A DNA stretch of 64,000 nucleotides. Origin: Aequorivita todarodis. GTDB taxonomy: Bacteria > Bacteroidota > Bacteroidia > Flavobacteriales > Flavobacteriaceae. Location of the stretch: NCBI RefSeq assembly GCF_028561335.1, contig NZ_JAQQTG010000050.1, positions 62,001 to 126,000 on the forward strand. Direction: 5' to 3'. The notes below the pieces were generated by a model that was given only the letters and a program-made list of their open reading frames with translations, had not been told where the DNA came from and searched no databases. The position numbers and the translations under genes are program-made. Below are positions 39,272 to 48,133 of this stretch, piece by piece. Position 1 is the first letter of the stretch. Every line of letters begins with the position of its first letter.

Positions 39272-40021
39272 TTATTTTTTGTTGTTAACCTCTTTAATGT
39301 ACTTTTCCAAAGCCATCGTCATAGACGGCGTTTCGGGGGTTGGGGCTTGTATATCTACACGCAGGCCTACCTCGGTGGCGGCTTTTACGGTAGTATTTCC
39401 AAAAACCGCAATGCGCGTTTCGTTCTGTTTGAAATCTGGAAAGTTCTCCAACAGCGACTGTATTCCACTGGGGCTGAAAAACACCAAAATATCATAATAC
39501 ACATCGCGCAGATCTGAAAGATCGCTGATTACCGTTTTGTAAAAAGTAGCTTCTTTCCAGTCAACCTTTAATTCATTCAAAACCTGTGGAACTTCAGGCT
39601 TCAATTTATCGGAGGTTGGAAGCAGGAATTTTTCGTTTTTATATTTTTTGATCAAGGGAGCCAGTTCTGAAAAAGTTCTTTTTCCCACATAAATCTTGCG
39701 TTTTCTGTAAACCACATATTTTTGGAGGTAGTAGGCTACGGCCTCGCTCAAGCAGAAATATTTCATCGTGTCCGGCACCTTAAAGCGCAGCTCTTCTGCG
39801 ATTCTGAAATAATGGTCCACAGAGTTTCGGCTTGTAAGAATAATAGCAGTATATTTATTGAGATCAACTTTTTGGGCCCGGACGTCTTTGCCTGACACGC
39901 CTTCTACGTGTATGAAAGGCCGAAAATCTATTTTTACCTTTTGCTTTTCGATCAAATCGAAATAAGGAGAGTTTTCAATTTTAGGCTCGGGCTGGGAAAC
40001 CAAAATAGTTTTCACTTTCAT
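39272..40021 (-). CDS. hemD: Uroporphyrinogen-III synthase
   Basis: A 249-residue enzyme that closes hydroxymethylbilane into uroporphyrinogen III with inversion of ring D. HemD sequences are poorly conserved; visible here are KTILVSQPEPKIENSPYFDLIEKQKV, YTAIILTSRNSVDHYFRI, and the late FFSPSGIQSLLENFPDFK with AVFGNTTVKAATEVGLRVDIQAPTPETPSMTMAL, which are the typical Ser/Thr-rich active-site strings. It follows the DUF4271 gene on the same strand with a 33-base gap; this pairing is common in Flavobacteriaceae. Confidence 0.9.
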   Translation of the reverse strand: MKVKTILVSQPEPKIENSPYFDLIEKQKVKIDFRPFIHVEGVSGKDVRAQKVDLNKYTAIILTSRNSVDHYFRIAEELRFKVPDTMKYFCLSEAVAYYLQKYVVYRKRKIYVGKRTFSELAPLIKKYKNEKFLLPTSDKLKPEVPQVLNELKVDWKEATFYKTVISDLSDLRDVYYDILVFFSPSGIQSLLENFPDFKQNETRIAVFGNTTVKAATEVGLRVDIQAPTPETPSMTMALEKYIKEVNNKK

Positions 40022-40054
40022 AGATAGTCCTGATTTTTTTTAAAATAATATACC

Positions 40055-40714
40055 TTATACAAAGCTTTTATAAAGAATAATATAAGGGGAAATTTCAAGT
40101 GCGCAAAGATACAAAATAAAATAGAAGAAATTGCCTAATATCAATTTTCCGTTTTTCTTGTAGCTGTAAAGCAGCGCAATAGCGTTTAGGGCCAACAAAC
40201 ATCCGCCAAAAATGAGCAGGCCTGTTGCGGTGGGCGGATATACATAAAGGAAAAAAAGATTGCCCGCAAAGAACAGAATGCCCAAAAAGTTGCGATAGCT
40301 CAGTTTTTGGTACAGATAATTGTTGATAAGGGCATCCATCGAAAAAATATTTGCGACAATTTTTTCCAAAGAAAATTTTATCAGTACAAAAACACTGTAG
40401 GCCGTACAAATTTGAAGAAACAACCATTTATTGTTTTCTATTTCCGAAGGGTTAAAAACCTTAAAAAGCAAAAAGACGAAAATGGAAACGCATAGTATCT
40501 GTGCCGCGAACAGCATGATGTTAAAAGGGTGGTTCAATTCGTCATTTTTGCCGTGAACAAAAAAGTACTGATTGGTAATAGGCAACATGGAAAATTCGTG
40601 GAAGCGTTTGGGGTAAAAATATTTGGCCAGGGCAAAGAGAATGAAGCAGGCCACCAACAAATAGGTTGCAAAGTCAGTTGGCGCAATAAGTCTTTCGCTG
40701 AAATCCACCTTCAA
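40055..40714 (-). CDS. DUF4271 family membrane protein
   Basis: A 219-residue integral membrane protein with about six helices, matching DUF4271 (Bacteroidota, upstream of hemD). Visible: ATYLLVACFILFALAKYFYPKRFHEFSMLP at the N-terminus and YSVFVLIKFSLEKIVANIFSMDALINNYLYQKLSYRNFLGI in the middle. Function is unknown. The frame opens with TTG at 40712-40714 (a GTG lies two codons later); no ATG is available nearby, so a non-ATG start is likely. Confidence 0.85.
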   Translation of the reverse strand: MKVDFSERLIAPTDFATYLLVACFILFALAKYFYPKRFHEFSMLPITNQYFFVHGKNDELNHPFNIMLFAAQILCVSIFVFLLFKVFNPSEIENNKWLFLQICTAYSVFVLIKFSLEKIVANIFSMDALINNYLYQKLSYRNFLGILFFAGNLFFLYVYPPTATGLLIFGGCLLALNAIALLYSYKKNGKLILGNFFYFILYLCALEISPYIILYKSFV

Positions 40715-40800
40715 TTTTTTCGGTAAAGGTACTGTAAAATAATTTTCCTTTTTTAGGCCCCAATTAGAATTTACTTCACATTTATTTCTTCAAAAAAGGG

Positions 40801-40808
40801 TACATTTG
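40801..40808 (+). promoter_or_regulatory. Promoter -7 box TACATTTG for the glycosyltransferase operon
   Basis: Fits TAnnTTTG, 15 bases before the ATG at 40824, so the leader would be about ten bases. Confidence 0.55.
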
Positions 40809-40823
40809 CGCTAAAATTGCAGT

Positions 40824-41573
40824 ATGTCCAAGGCAGTGGTGGTGGTGCCAACCTACAATGAAATTGAAAATATAGAGCGGCTGCTGCGTACGGTTTTTTC
40901 ATTGCAGCGTGAATTTCACGTTTTGGTGGTGGACGATAATTCGCCAGACGGCACGGCAACTGTGGTTGAGGAAAATTTCAAAACCTATCCCGAAAAACTT
41001 TTTTTGCTGAAAAGAGCCGAAAAAACCGGTTTGGGAACGGCCTATATAGCAGGATTTAAGTGGGCATTGCAGCACGGCTACGACTACATTTTTGAAATGG
41101 ACGCCGATTTTTCACACAACCCCAACGACCTGATAAGGCTTTTCAACGCCTGCCACAAAGAAGGGAACGATGTAGCCATAGGCTCGCGTTACGTAAAGGG
41201 CGTAAATGTGGTAAACTGGCCTATGAGCCGCGTGCTGATGTCGTGGTTGGCCTCAAAATATGTGCAGTTTGTGATGGGAATCGATATTTACGATACCACC
41301 GCCGGATTTATTTGTTACCGAAGACGCGTGCTGGAGAAAATAAACTTGGACAACATTCGTTTTGTGGGCTACGCATTTCAGATTGAAATGAAATTTAAGG
41401 CCTACTTGAGCAAATTCAAAATAAAGGAGGTGCCGGTAATTTTTACCGACCGTACCAAAGGCGAGTCAAAAATGAGTTCGGGTATTATTTCCGAAGCTAT
41501 TTTTGGGGTTGTTGCTATGAAATTTAAAAGTGTATTTAACAGAAAAAGATTCAATGAAGTCAGTTTTAATTAA
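40824..41573 (+). CDS. Polyprenol monophosphomannose synthase-like glycosyltransferase (GT2)
   Basis: A 249-residue GT-A family enzyme resembling DPM1-type synthases, which transfer a hexose from a GDP- or UDP-sugar to a polyprenyl phosphate. Visible: VVVPTYNEIENIERLL, VVDDNSPDGTATVVEE, the DxD region FEMDADFSHNPNDL, DTTAGFICYRRRVLEKI and the C-terminal TDRTKGESKMSS. No C-terminal membrane helices, as in the short DPM1 class. It starts a flavobacterial operon with pyrC and DUF4296, overlapping pyrC by 20 bases. Confidence 0.92.
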   Translation: MSKAVVVVPTYNEIENIERLLRTVFSLQREFHVLVVDDNSPDGTATVVEENFKTYPEKLFLLKRAEKTGLGTAYIAGFKWALQHGYDYIFEMDADFSHNPNDLIRLFNACHKEGNDVAIGSRYVKGVNVVNWPMSRVLMSWLASKYVQFVMGIDIYDTTAGFICYRRRVLEKINLDNIRFVGYAFQIEMKFKAYLSKFKIKEVPVIFTDRTKGESKMSSGIISEAIFGVVAMKFKSVFNRKRFNEVSFN

Positions 41574-42894
41574 GAACGCGAATATTGTAAATGAGGGAGA
41601 AATCTTTAAGGGCGACGTGCTTGTGCAGGACGGCCGCATAGCGGAAATTTCTGAAACCATCAGCATGAAATCTGCCGATACGAAAGTTATCGATGCCGAC
41701 GGAAGCTATTTGCTGCCGGGAATGATTGACGACCAAGTGCATTTTCGCGAGCCGGGACTGACCCACAAAGCCACCATCGAAACCGAATCGAAAGCTGCCG
41801 TGGCGGGTGGGATTACTTCTTTTATCGAGATGCCGAACACCGTGCCGCAGGCCACGACCATTGAACTGCTGGAGGAAAAATTTGATATTGCCGCCAAAAC
41901 TTCGTGGGCCAATTATTCCTTTATGTTTGGCGGGACCAATGATAATTTGGATGAAATTTTAAAAGTTGATCCGCAAAAAGTAGCGGGATTGAAACTGTTT
42001 TTGGGCTCTTCCACAGGAAATATGTTGGTGGACGACCCAAAGATTTTGGAAGAAATTTTCAGCAAAACCAAGTTGCTCATTTCCGCACACTGCGAGGATG
42101 AAACAACTATAAAAAATAATCTTGAAAATTATAAAGCGGAATATGGCGAGGACATTCCAATAGAACTTCACCCAAAAATACGCAGCGAGGAGGCGTGTTA
42201 TATTTCATCATCAAATGCTATAAAACTGGCCCAAAAAACAGGGGCGCGACTTCACGTTTTTCATCTCTCCACGGAAAAGGAAACGCATCTTTTCAGCAAT
42301 AAAAAACCGCTTTCGGAAAAAAAGATTACTGCCGAAGTTTGCATCCACCATTTATGGTTTTCAGAAGAAGATTACAAAACCAAGGGCACCAAAATAAAAT
42401 GGAACCCCGCGGTAAAAACCGAAAAAGACAGGGACGGGTTGCTAAAAGCGTTGCTGGACGACCGAATAGACGTGATAGCTACCGACCACGCGCCGCATAC
42501 CCTGGAAGAGAAGAACAATAAATATCTAAATGCCCCCTCGGGCGGACCGCTGGTGCAGCATGCGCTCGTGGCGCTTTTGGAAATGCACCACAAGGGAAAA
42601 ATTTCCTTGGAAAAAATAGTTGAAAAATTTGCACACAATCCTGCAATCCTCTTTCAGATAAAGGACCGTGGATATATTCGAAAGGGATATAAGGCAGACT
42701 TGGTTTTGGTCGATCTCAATTCTCCCTGGACCGTTAAAAAGGAAAACCTGTTTTACAAATGCGGTTGGTCGCCATTTGAGGGAACCATCTTCAAATCGCG
42801 GGTTACGCATACCTTGGTTAATGGAGTAGTGGTTTATGAAAATTCAAAGTTCCCGAACAAAAGCAATCCGGAACGACTTACTTTTAACAGATAA
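41554..42894 (+). CDS. pyrC: Dihydroorotase
   Basis: A zinc amidohydrolase of pyrimidine biosynthesis, about 446 residues from the ATG at 41554 (MKSVLIKNANIVNEG). Visible: IDDQVHFREPGLTHKA with the metal-binding HxR-type string, EMPNTVPQATT, ISAHCEDETT, HVFHLSTEKE, and VIATDHAPHTLEEK. The class I form with an intact metal site. The start lies within the preceding glycosyltransferase gene, suggesting coupled translation; the DUF4296 gene begins at its last base. Confidence 0.95.
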   Translation: MKSVLIKNANIVNEGEIFKGDVLVQDGRIAEISETISMKSADTKVIDADGSYLLPGMIDDQVHFREPGLTHKATIETESKAAVAGGITSFIEMPNTVPQATTIELLEEKFDIAAKTSWANYSFMFGGTNDNLDEILKVDPQKVAGLKLFLGSSTGNMLVDDPKILEEIFSKTKLLISAHCEDETTIKNNLENYKAEYGEDIPIELHPKIRSEEACYISSSNAIKLAQKTGARLHVFHLSTEKETHLFSNKKPLSEKKITAEVCIHHLWFSEEDYKTKGTKIKWNPAVKTEKDRDGLLKALLDDRIDVIATDHAPHTLEEKNNKYLNAPSGGPLVQHALVALLEMHHKGKISLEKIVEKFAHNPAILFQIKDRGYIRKGYKADLVLVDLNSPWTVKKENLFYKCGWSPFEGTIFKSRVTHTLVNGVVVYENSKFPNKSNPERLTFNR

Positions 42895-43325
42895 TGAAGC
42901 AATCGATAGTTTTTATAATATTCGTTTTAGGTTTTTTGGGCTGTCAGGATGTAAACCAACCCGAAAAGCCCAAAAATCTTATTGCCAAAGATAAAATGAT
43001 CGATATACTTATGGAGACCTACTTGGATAATGCCGCCCGAAGTGTGGACAATAGGGCCATTACCTCAAAGGGCATCAAAATGGATTCGATGGTCTATAAA
43101 AAATTTGGAATAGATAGTTTGCAATTCGCAAAAAGCAATGCGTTTTATGCCGCAGATGTGAATACCTATATGGAGATTATTCGGGAGGTTGAAACAAGGC
43201 TTACCGCAATGCAGCAAAAAATGGACAGTATCTGGGAAAAAGAGTGGGTCCGAAAAGATAGTATCAAACGCAAATTTGAAGAGGATAAAGCCAATTCAGC
43301 ACCTGCAAAAGACAGTTTAATTTGA
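42894..43325 (+). CDS. DUF4296 lipoprotein
   Basis: A 143-residue predicted lipoprotein: signal MKQSIVFIIFVLGFLGCQDV with lipobox cysteine C17. The DUF4296 core follows (NLIAKDKMIDILMETYLDNAARSV and KFGIDSLQFAKSNAFYAADVNTYMEII), helical throughout with a lysine-rich C-terminus. Function unknown; always near pyrC in Flavobacteriaceae. Its 3' end overlaps the convergent epimerase gene by nine bases. Confidence 0.9.
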   Translation: MKQSIVFIIFVLGFLGCQDVNQPEKPKNLIAKDKMIDILMETYLDNAARSVDNRAITSKGIKMDSMVYKKFGIDSLQFAKSNAFYAADVNTYMEIIREVETRLTAMQQKMDSIWEKEWVRKDSIKRKFEEDKANSAPAKDSLI

Positions 43326-44327
43326 CGTATTCCTAGTTTCTTTTGCTATTTTTTTCAACGTTTCCCCGGTTGGTGTAAATTGAAAACCAAATTCTTTTTT
43401 TATTTTGGAAGCATCGTAAAAAGAAGCCGTAAACATGGACTGCACGGTAGCTTTTATGAGCCTTCTTTTGGTCCCGAAAAGTTTATTCGACAGCCAATCC
43501 ATTCCACTCAGAAAAAACATAATACTTTTTGATAGTTTTTTTGTTGGTGGTTTTTTTCCAAGCAAAGGTGCTAGTTTGGAGAACAATTCCTTATACGTAA
43601 TATTTTCGCCCACCAAAATAAATTGCTCATTTTTTGTTTCAGAATCCATAAGCCTGATCATCAATAATGCCACATCCTGGACATCAACAATGCCCATTGC
43701 CCCGGATGGATAAAAAGGAATGCCACTTGCCACTATAGAAACAATAACGCCGCTTCCGCCACCGTCTGGGGAGGTGCCCAAAATGATTCCGGGATTCACG
43801 ATTACGGCGTCCAAACCTTCCTGTGTTCCGCGCCAAACCTCCATTTCGGCACCGTATTTAGTAATGGCGTACACGCTATTTTTTTCATCGGGGTTCCAGG
43901 GCGTTTCTTCGGTAATTGACTGATTGTATAAACCATTTCCCAAAGTGGCAACCGAACTTACATAACAGAGTTTTTCAATTTTATTTGCCAGACAGAGGTT
44001 TACCACATTTGCCGTGCCTTCCACATTGGCCTTTTTGAGTACTTTGTATTTTGAAGGGTCAAAATTTATAAAGGCTGCACAATGGTACACTTTTGTGATA
44101 TTCTCAAAGGCAACCGAAAGTGCGGGAATTTCTGTAATATTCGCCTCAATCCATTCAATTTTGTTGAAAAGAGGATCCACTTCGGAAGTGTAAAGCGCAA
44201 AAACCTTTTTTACCGCATGGATGTCACTATTTTTTCTGTGAATTGCACGCACCCGCTCGTTTTTCTTCAAAAGAAAATACAAGAGGTGGGAGCCCACCAT
44301 ACCCGTGCCGCCGGTTACTAAAATCAT
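43317..44327 (-). CDS. NAD-dependent epimerase/dehydratase (extended SDR)
   Basis: About 336 residues from the ATG at 44325-44327. Visible: the Rossmann glycine motif MILVTGGTGMVGSHLLYFLL, the catalytic-tyrosine region (NSVYAITKYGAEMEVW, with the YxxxK motif intact), and NPGIILG after it. It is a 3-beta-hydroxysteroid/dihydroflavonol-reductase-like extended SDR. Substrate unknown. A longer frame exists upstream to 44435, but it crosses the palindromic leader and adds unconserved residues, so the internal ATG is chosen. Confidence 0.9.
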   Translation of the reverse strand: MILVTGGTGMVGSHLLYFLLKKNERVRAIHRKNSDIHAVKKVFALYTSEVDPLFNKIEWIEANITEIPALSVAFENITKVYHCAAFINFDPSKYKVLKKANVEGTANVVNLCLANKIEKLCYVSSVATLGNGLYNQSITEETPWNPDEKNSVYAITKYGAEMEVWRGTQEGLDAVIVNPGIILGTSPDGGGSGVIVSIVASGIPFYPSGAMGIVDVQDVALLMIRLMDSETKNEQFILVGENITYKELFSKLAPLLGKKPPTKKLSKSIMFFLSGMDWLSNKLFGTKRRLIKATVQSMFTASFYDASKIKKEFGFQFTPTGETLKKIAKETRNTSN

Positions 44328-44355
44328 AATGCGAAAATACTCTTTTTGAAATCGA

Positions 44356-44373
44356 TCTCGATAGCTATCAAGA
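44356..44373. repeat. Imperfect copy of the CGATAGCTATCG palindrome
   Basis: TCTCGATAGCTATCAAGA in the leader of the epimerase gene. Its core matches the perfect palindrome TCCCGATAGCTATCGGGA found inside mrp (55059-55076). Confidence 0.6.
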
Positions 44374-44450
44374 CGAAATTGAAACTGAAAACGGGGTTGG
44401 GACCCGATAAATAATTTTGAATACTTGATAAACACCTAAAAATGCCTCAA

Positions 44451-44480
44451 CCTTGAACCTTGAATTTTGAATTTTGAATT
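44451..44480 (+). repeat. CCTTGAA/TTTTGAA 7-base tandem array
   Basis: CCTTGAA, CCTTGAA, TTTTGAA, TTTTGAA and a degenerate unit between the divergent epimerase and tyrS promoters. It is the reverse complement type of the array at 52637-52664. Confidence 0.75.
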
Positions 44481-44502
44481 CCTCAATCTGAAATGATAAC
44501 CC

Positions 44503-44510
44503 TATCTTTG
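44503..44510 (+). promoter_or_regulatory. Promoter -7 box TATCTTTG for tyrS
   Basis: Fits TAnnTTTG, 45 bases before the tyrS ATG. Confidence 0.5.
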
Positions 44511-44555
44511 CATCCTCATTTTCCAAAGCCCTGGCGGCGGAGTAAAAATTTAAAG

Positions 44556-45854
44556 ATGAAGCTGAAAAATTTCGTTGAAGAACTACAATGGCGTGGCATG
44601 GTCCACGATGTAATGCCGGAAACCGAAACACACCTTATGGAAGCCATGCGGTCGGCCTACGTGGGGTTTGACCCTACGGCAGATTCGCTTCACATCGGCA
44701 ATTTGGTGCCTATAATGCTCTTGTCTTTCTATCAGCGCTGCGGCCACAAGCCGGTGGCATTGGTTGGCGGGGCCACGGGAATGATCGGCGATCCTTCGGG
44801 GAAAAGTGCTGAGCGCAATTTGCTTGATGAGACTGCACTACGCCACAACCAGGAATGTGTAAAAAACCAACTTTCACAGTTTTTGGACTTTTCGTCGGGT
44901 GCCGAAAACCAGGCCGTGCTGGTAAATAATTACGACTGGATCAAGGAATTTTCATTTTTGGATTTTATTCGAAACGTGGGCAAGCACATTACCGTAAACT
45001 ATATGATGGCCAAGGATTCCGTGAAAACCCGATTGAGCGGCGAGAGTGCCGACGGACTCTCATTCACGGAATTTACGTACCAATTGATCCAGGGCTACGA
45101 CTTTGTCCACTTAAACAGAAGTTTAAACTGCACCCTCCAAATGGGCGGTAGCGACCAGTGGGGAAATATTACCACCGGAACAGAACTTTTACGAAGAATG
45201 GACGGCACAAAGGGCTATGCCTTAACGTGCCCGCTAATTACAAAAAGTGACGGCAGCAAGTTTGGGAAAAGTGAGGGCGGAAACGTATGGCTGGATGCGA
45301 GTAAAACTTCCCCCTACAAATTTTACCAATACTGGCTGAATACGAGTGATGACGATGCCGAAAAATACATCAAGATTTTCACTTTTCTCGACAAGGAAAC
45401 AATTGAAGATCTGATTGCGGAGCACAAAGAAGCGCCACATTTGCGCCTGCTTCAAAAGCGCTTGGCACAGGAAGTTACCACAACCGTTCACAGTGCCGAT
45501 GAGTATAAAAAAGCTGTAAAAGCTTCTGAAATTTTATTCGGAAATTCCACTTCCGAAGATTTGAAAACACTTGATGAAAAAACCTTTCTCGATGTTTTTG
45601 AAGGCGTGCCGCAAGCGGAAATTTCAAAGGAAGAACTTAAAAGTGGAATTGATATTATTGGCGCTTTATCTGAAAAGACCGGATTTTTGAAATCGAACAG
45701 TGAGGCCCGTCGCGCTTTAAAGGAAAACTCTATTTCCGTGAACAAAGAAAAAGTTGCCGACGATTTTACGGTTGGCGAAAACGATTTGATCAATGGGCAA
45801 TTTGTGCTGCTGCAGCGGGGAAAGAAGAATTATTTTATTATAAAGGCCGTTTAG
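44556..45854 (+). CDS. tyrS: Tyrosyl-tRNA synthetase
   Basis: A class I synthetase of 432 residues from the ATG at 44556 ([19 protein letters not shown]). Visible: [19 protein letters not shown] (the HIGH-type motif), [33 protein letters not shown] (tyrosine pocket), KFGKSEGGN (KMSKS equivalent), and a C-terminal S4 RNA-binding domain ([21 protein letters not shown]). Length is normal. A terminator follows. Confidence 0.97.
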   Translation: MKLKNFVEELQWRGMVHDVMPETETHLMEAMRSAYVGFDPTADSLHIGNLVPIMLLSFYQRCGHKPVALVGGATGMIGDPSGKSAERNLLDETALRHNQECVKNQLSQFLDFSSGAENQAVLVNNYDWIKEFSFLDFIRNVGKHITVNYMMAKDSVKTRLSGESADGLSFTEFTYQLIQGYDFVHLNRSLNCTLQMGGSDQWGNITTGTELLRRMDGTKGYALTCPLITKSDGSKFGKSEGGNVWLDASKTSPYKFYQYWLNTSDDDAEKYIKIFTFLDKETIEDLIAEHKEAPHLRLLQKRLAQEVTTTVHSADEYKKAVKASEILFGNSTSEDLKTLDEKTFLDVFEGVPQAEISKEELKSGIDIIGALSEKTGFLKSNSEARRALKENSISVNKEKVADDFTVGENDLINGQFVLLQRGKKNYFIIKAV

Positions 45855-45880
45855 TTGAAAATCTTTTGAATAAAAAAAAC

Positions 45881-45909
45881 CCCCGGCAAAGACTGCACGG
45901 GGATTTTTC
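45881..45909 (+). terminator. Terminator of tyrS
   Basis: Stem CCCCG-12-base loop-CGGGG followed by ATTTTT. The loop is long, so strength is moderate. Confidence 0.65.
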
Positions 45910-46020
45910 GATTAACTAACCAACCAAATTATGAAAAATCATCACTTTTTCACGGTTTCTTGGTCGATGGATTTATGATAACCTTACGCTTTTTCGCCAA
46001 AGGCTGTGTTAAATTTTTCC

Positions 46021-46995
46021 CTACAAAACCATTAGATTGCAGCCGCGGATATCACTAAAATCGAACCGGCCCAAAACCTCAAAAGTGCCATCAGCAAAGG
46101 TTTTTCCCAAGTCTTGGGTTGCAATAAAGGAACACGAATACAGGTTTGCTAAGTCAATCACATTTATTCCCCCTGTCCTTTCGAAAGTATAGGAAAGTGC
46201 ATCTTCTGTGTCGCGGGTTACAACTTTCATCCACGGAGGGCAGGAAAAAAGACCATCGCCAACGGAATAGGCTTGCGAGAGTAGCTCCGTCATTCCGTAT
46301 TCGCTGTGGATTTTATGAACCCCGAAACCAGTTTTTAAAATTTCGTGGAGTTCCTCTCGTATCATTTCCTTTCGACGGCCTTTCATTCCGCCGGTTTCCA
46401 TCACTATTGTGTTTTTAAGTTGAAAGCCGGTTTTTTCAATTAAATCGAGCAACGCATAAGAAACACCGATGAGGATTGTCCGTTGGTTGTTACTTTCCAA
46501 AAACGCCAACTTTTCAATCAAAGCGTCCATTTCGTATAAATAAAACCCACTGTGGGGGTTGTTGCTTTTTTCAATCAGCTTTTCAACCATATAAATAAGT
46601 GACGACCCTTCGCGCTCCAAATAGGAAGGGAGCAATGCGAGGATTACAAAATTTTCGGTTTTGCCGTAGTTGCTTTCGAAAGCTTTCAAAAAACTGGTTT
46701 CGTATAGCCCTATGTCGGAAACGTAATGCCTGCTGTTTATACTGCCAGTTGTGCCACTACTGGTGAAGACCGTTTCTTCTACACTATTTTCGGCAAGTAT
46801 CTTATGGCTTTTAAAAAATTGAATGGGTAAAAAGGGTATTTCCGCAATTGTTTTTACTTCGGAAATTTGCGTATTCAACAGGTTGCAGAAATTGCGATAA
46901 ACGCGAACATTTTCGTGCTGAAAACGGAACACTTCAATAGCAAGTCGCTGAAATTCCGCTTCGGATTTGATGTTAAAAATTTCCTTTTCGAGCAT
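46021..46995 (-). CDS. LuxE/PaaK-like acyl-protein synthetase (acyltransferase)
   Basis: About 324 residues, an ANL-superfamily member of the LuxE branch. Visible: VFTSSGTTGSINSRHYVSD (the adenylate-forming phosphate loop), KIHSEYGMTELLSQAYSVGDGLFSCPPWMKVV and the C-terminal LANLYSCSFIATQDLG. LuxE activates a fatty acid as acyl-AMP and passes it to a cysteine or partner reductase. No lux genes are present, so the role in this organism is unknown. The ATG at 46993-46995 (MLEKEIFNI) is preferred; another lies three codons upstream at 47002-47004. Confidence 0.85.
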   Translation of the reverse strand: MLEKEIFNIKSEAEFQRLAIEVFRFQHENVRVYRNFCNLLNTQISEVKTIAEIPFLPIQFFKSHKILAENSVEETVFTSSGTTGSINSRHYVSDIGLYETSFLKAFESNYGKTENFVILALLPSYLEREGSSLIYMVEKLIEKSNNPHSGFYLYEMDALIEKLAFLESNNQRTILIGVSYALLDLIEKTGFQLKNTIVMETGGMKGRRKEMIREELHEILKTGFGVHKIHSEYGMTELLSQAYSVGDGLFSCPPWMKVVTRDTEDALSYTFERTGGINVIDLANLYSCSFIATQDLGKTFADGTFEVLGRFDFSDIRGCNLMVL

Positions 46996-47034
46996 AATTA
47001 CCAATCAAAAAAATCTTTTCAAAAGTAGGTAAAT

Positions 47035-47062
47035 AAAAAAGCCCCTGCCGAAACAGGAGCTT
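47035..47062 (-). terminator. Terminator of the LTD/T9SS protein gene
   Basis: On the minus strand AAGCTCCTG-TTTCGG-CAGGGGCTT is followed by T6. Confidence 0.85.
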
Positions 47063-47084
47063 TAAAAGTAAAATTTATAATGGA

Positions 47085-47906
47085 TTACTTAACAACCAAT
47101 TTTTTGGTAGCTGAAGATTTTCCTTGCTCAATCTTCAAGATGTAAACACCGCTGTTCAAAGTTGAAATGTCCAATCTGTCGCCGTAAAAAGTAGTTTTTA
47201 AAACTTGCTTTCCCAGTATGTCAAAAATTGTAATGGTTTTGGCACCGTTCACTTTTGATGTGATGTCCACATAGCCTTTGGTTGCAGGGTTTGGATAAAT
47301 ATTAAAAACGTTGGTCTTTGATCCGTCAATACTTAAAAAACAGGCATTTGTGGCGCGCAAGGTTGGCACATCAACACAGAAGCTTCCCGCACCATCATTT
47401 TGTATGGATTCTGTATCCTTGTTTCCATTCAGGTCTTCATCATATTGAACGGTTTGGCCGAGCCCTGCTAAAAGCTCTGGGTCATCGTCATCATTGGTTC
47501 CATATACAATCGCATCAATCAAATTAACGTTTGTAACGGGCGTTCCATTTGGAAAATTGCTGGCGCTATCTTGATAAATAGCAATAGCATCAGGCCCATT
47601 TTGTATGGTATTGCTCGTTCCGATAGCAATATCGACTCCGGGCGTAGCGCTGCTGCCAATTATGAAAAACCCTTCCGAATCTGTAACATATCCGGTTAAA
47701 TCTACCGTTTTATAACTTTCGTCGTCTGTGCCATTATAGAAAACAACAAGGTAACCTTCCAGTGAAAAGTTTGGGGAATCGGAAAGAATTTCAACAAATT
47801 CCGTAACATCGGTTCCGGTTTGATCAGAATCCACTTCATTAATGCGTATTTGCGAAAAAGAAATGGTGCAGAACAATACGATTGAGACAAATGTAATTGT
47901 TTTCAT
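47085..47906 (-). CDS. Secreted lamin-tail-domain-like protein with T9SS sorting domain
   Basis: About 273 residues from the ATG at 47904-47906. Signal peptide MKTITFVSIVLFCTISFSQ. The N-terminal part (IRINEVDSDQTGTDVTEFVEILSDSP, SLEGYLVVFYNGTDDESY) matches the lamin-tail domain seen in many secreted bacterial proteins. The C-terminus from NVFNIYPNPATKGYVDI to KSSATKKLVVK is a type A T9SS sorting domain. It is probably exported to the cell surface or medium. No catalytic motif is visible; a binding or structural role is guessed. Confidence 0.88.
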   Translation of the reverse strand: MKTITFVSIVLFCTISFSQIRINEVDSDQTGTDVTEFVEILSDSPNFSLEGYLVVFYNGTDDESYKTVDLTGYVTDSEGFFIIGSSATPGVDIAIGTSNTIQNGPDAIAIYQDSASNFPNGTPVTNVNLIDAIVYGTNDDDDPELLAGLGQTVQYDEDLNGNKDTESIQNDGAGSFCVDVPTLRATNACFLSIDGSKTNVFNIYPNPATKGYVDITSKVNGAKTITIFDILGKQVLKTTFYGDRLDISTLNSGVYILKIEQGKSSATKKLVVK

Positions 47907-48133
47907 AACCATCTGTTTTTAAGTTATCTAATTAAATTTAAAGAAATATTTTCAACTTTGAAAATTGGCTGGGGAAAATATTTTTGGTTGTGTTTTACGT
48001 CTATAATTGATGCAATTGGTCGTGAGTTTTCATATTATTAAACCGTTACCATACCATTAACAATAAGCGTGCTAAAGATTTCCTGAGGTTAAATAATAGT
48101 ATCTTTGACCTGTTAAAACGATTAAAATTTAAT
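47907..48133. other. Intergenic region between divergent LTD protein and PhoB-like genes
   Basis: 227 A/T-rich bases. Apart from the PhoB-like promoter box at 48100-48107, I see no repeat, hairpin or short gene. Confidence 0.5.
48100..48107 (+). promoter_or_regulatory. Promoter -7 box TATCTTTG for the two-component operon
   Basis: Fits TAnnTTTG, 26 bases before the ATG at 48134. Confidence 0.55.

Noticed and set aside
46021-46995. Part of a bioluminescence (lux) system
   Set aside because: Only a LuxE-like gene occurs; no luciferase or reductase genes are in the window.
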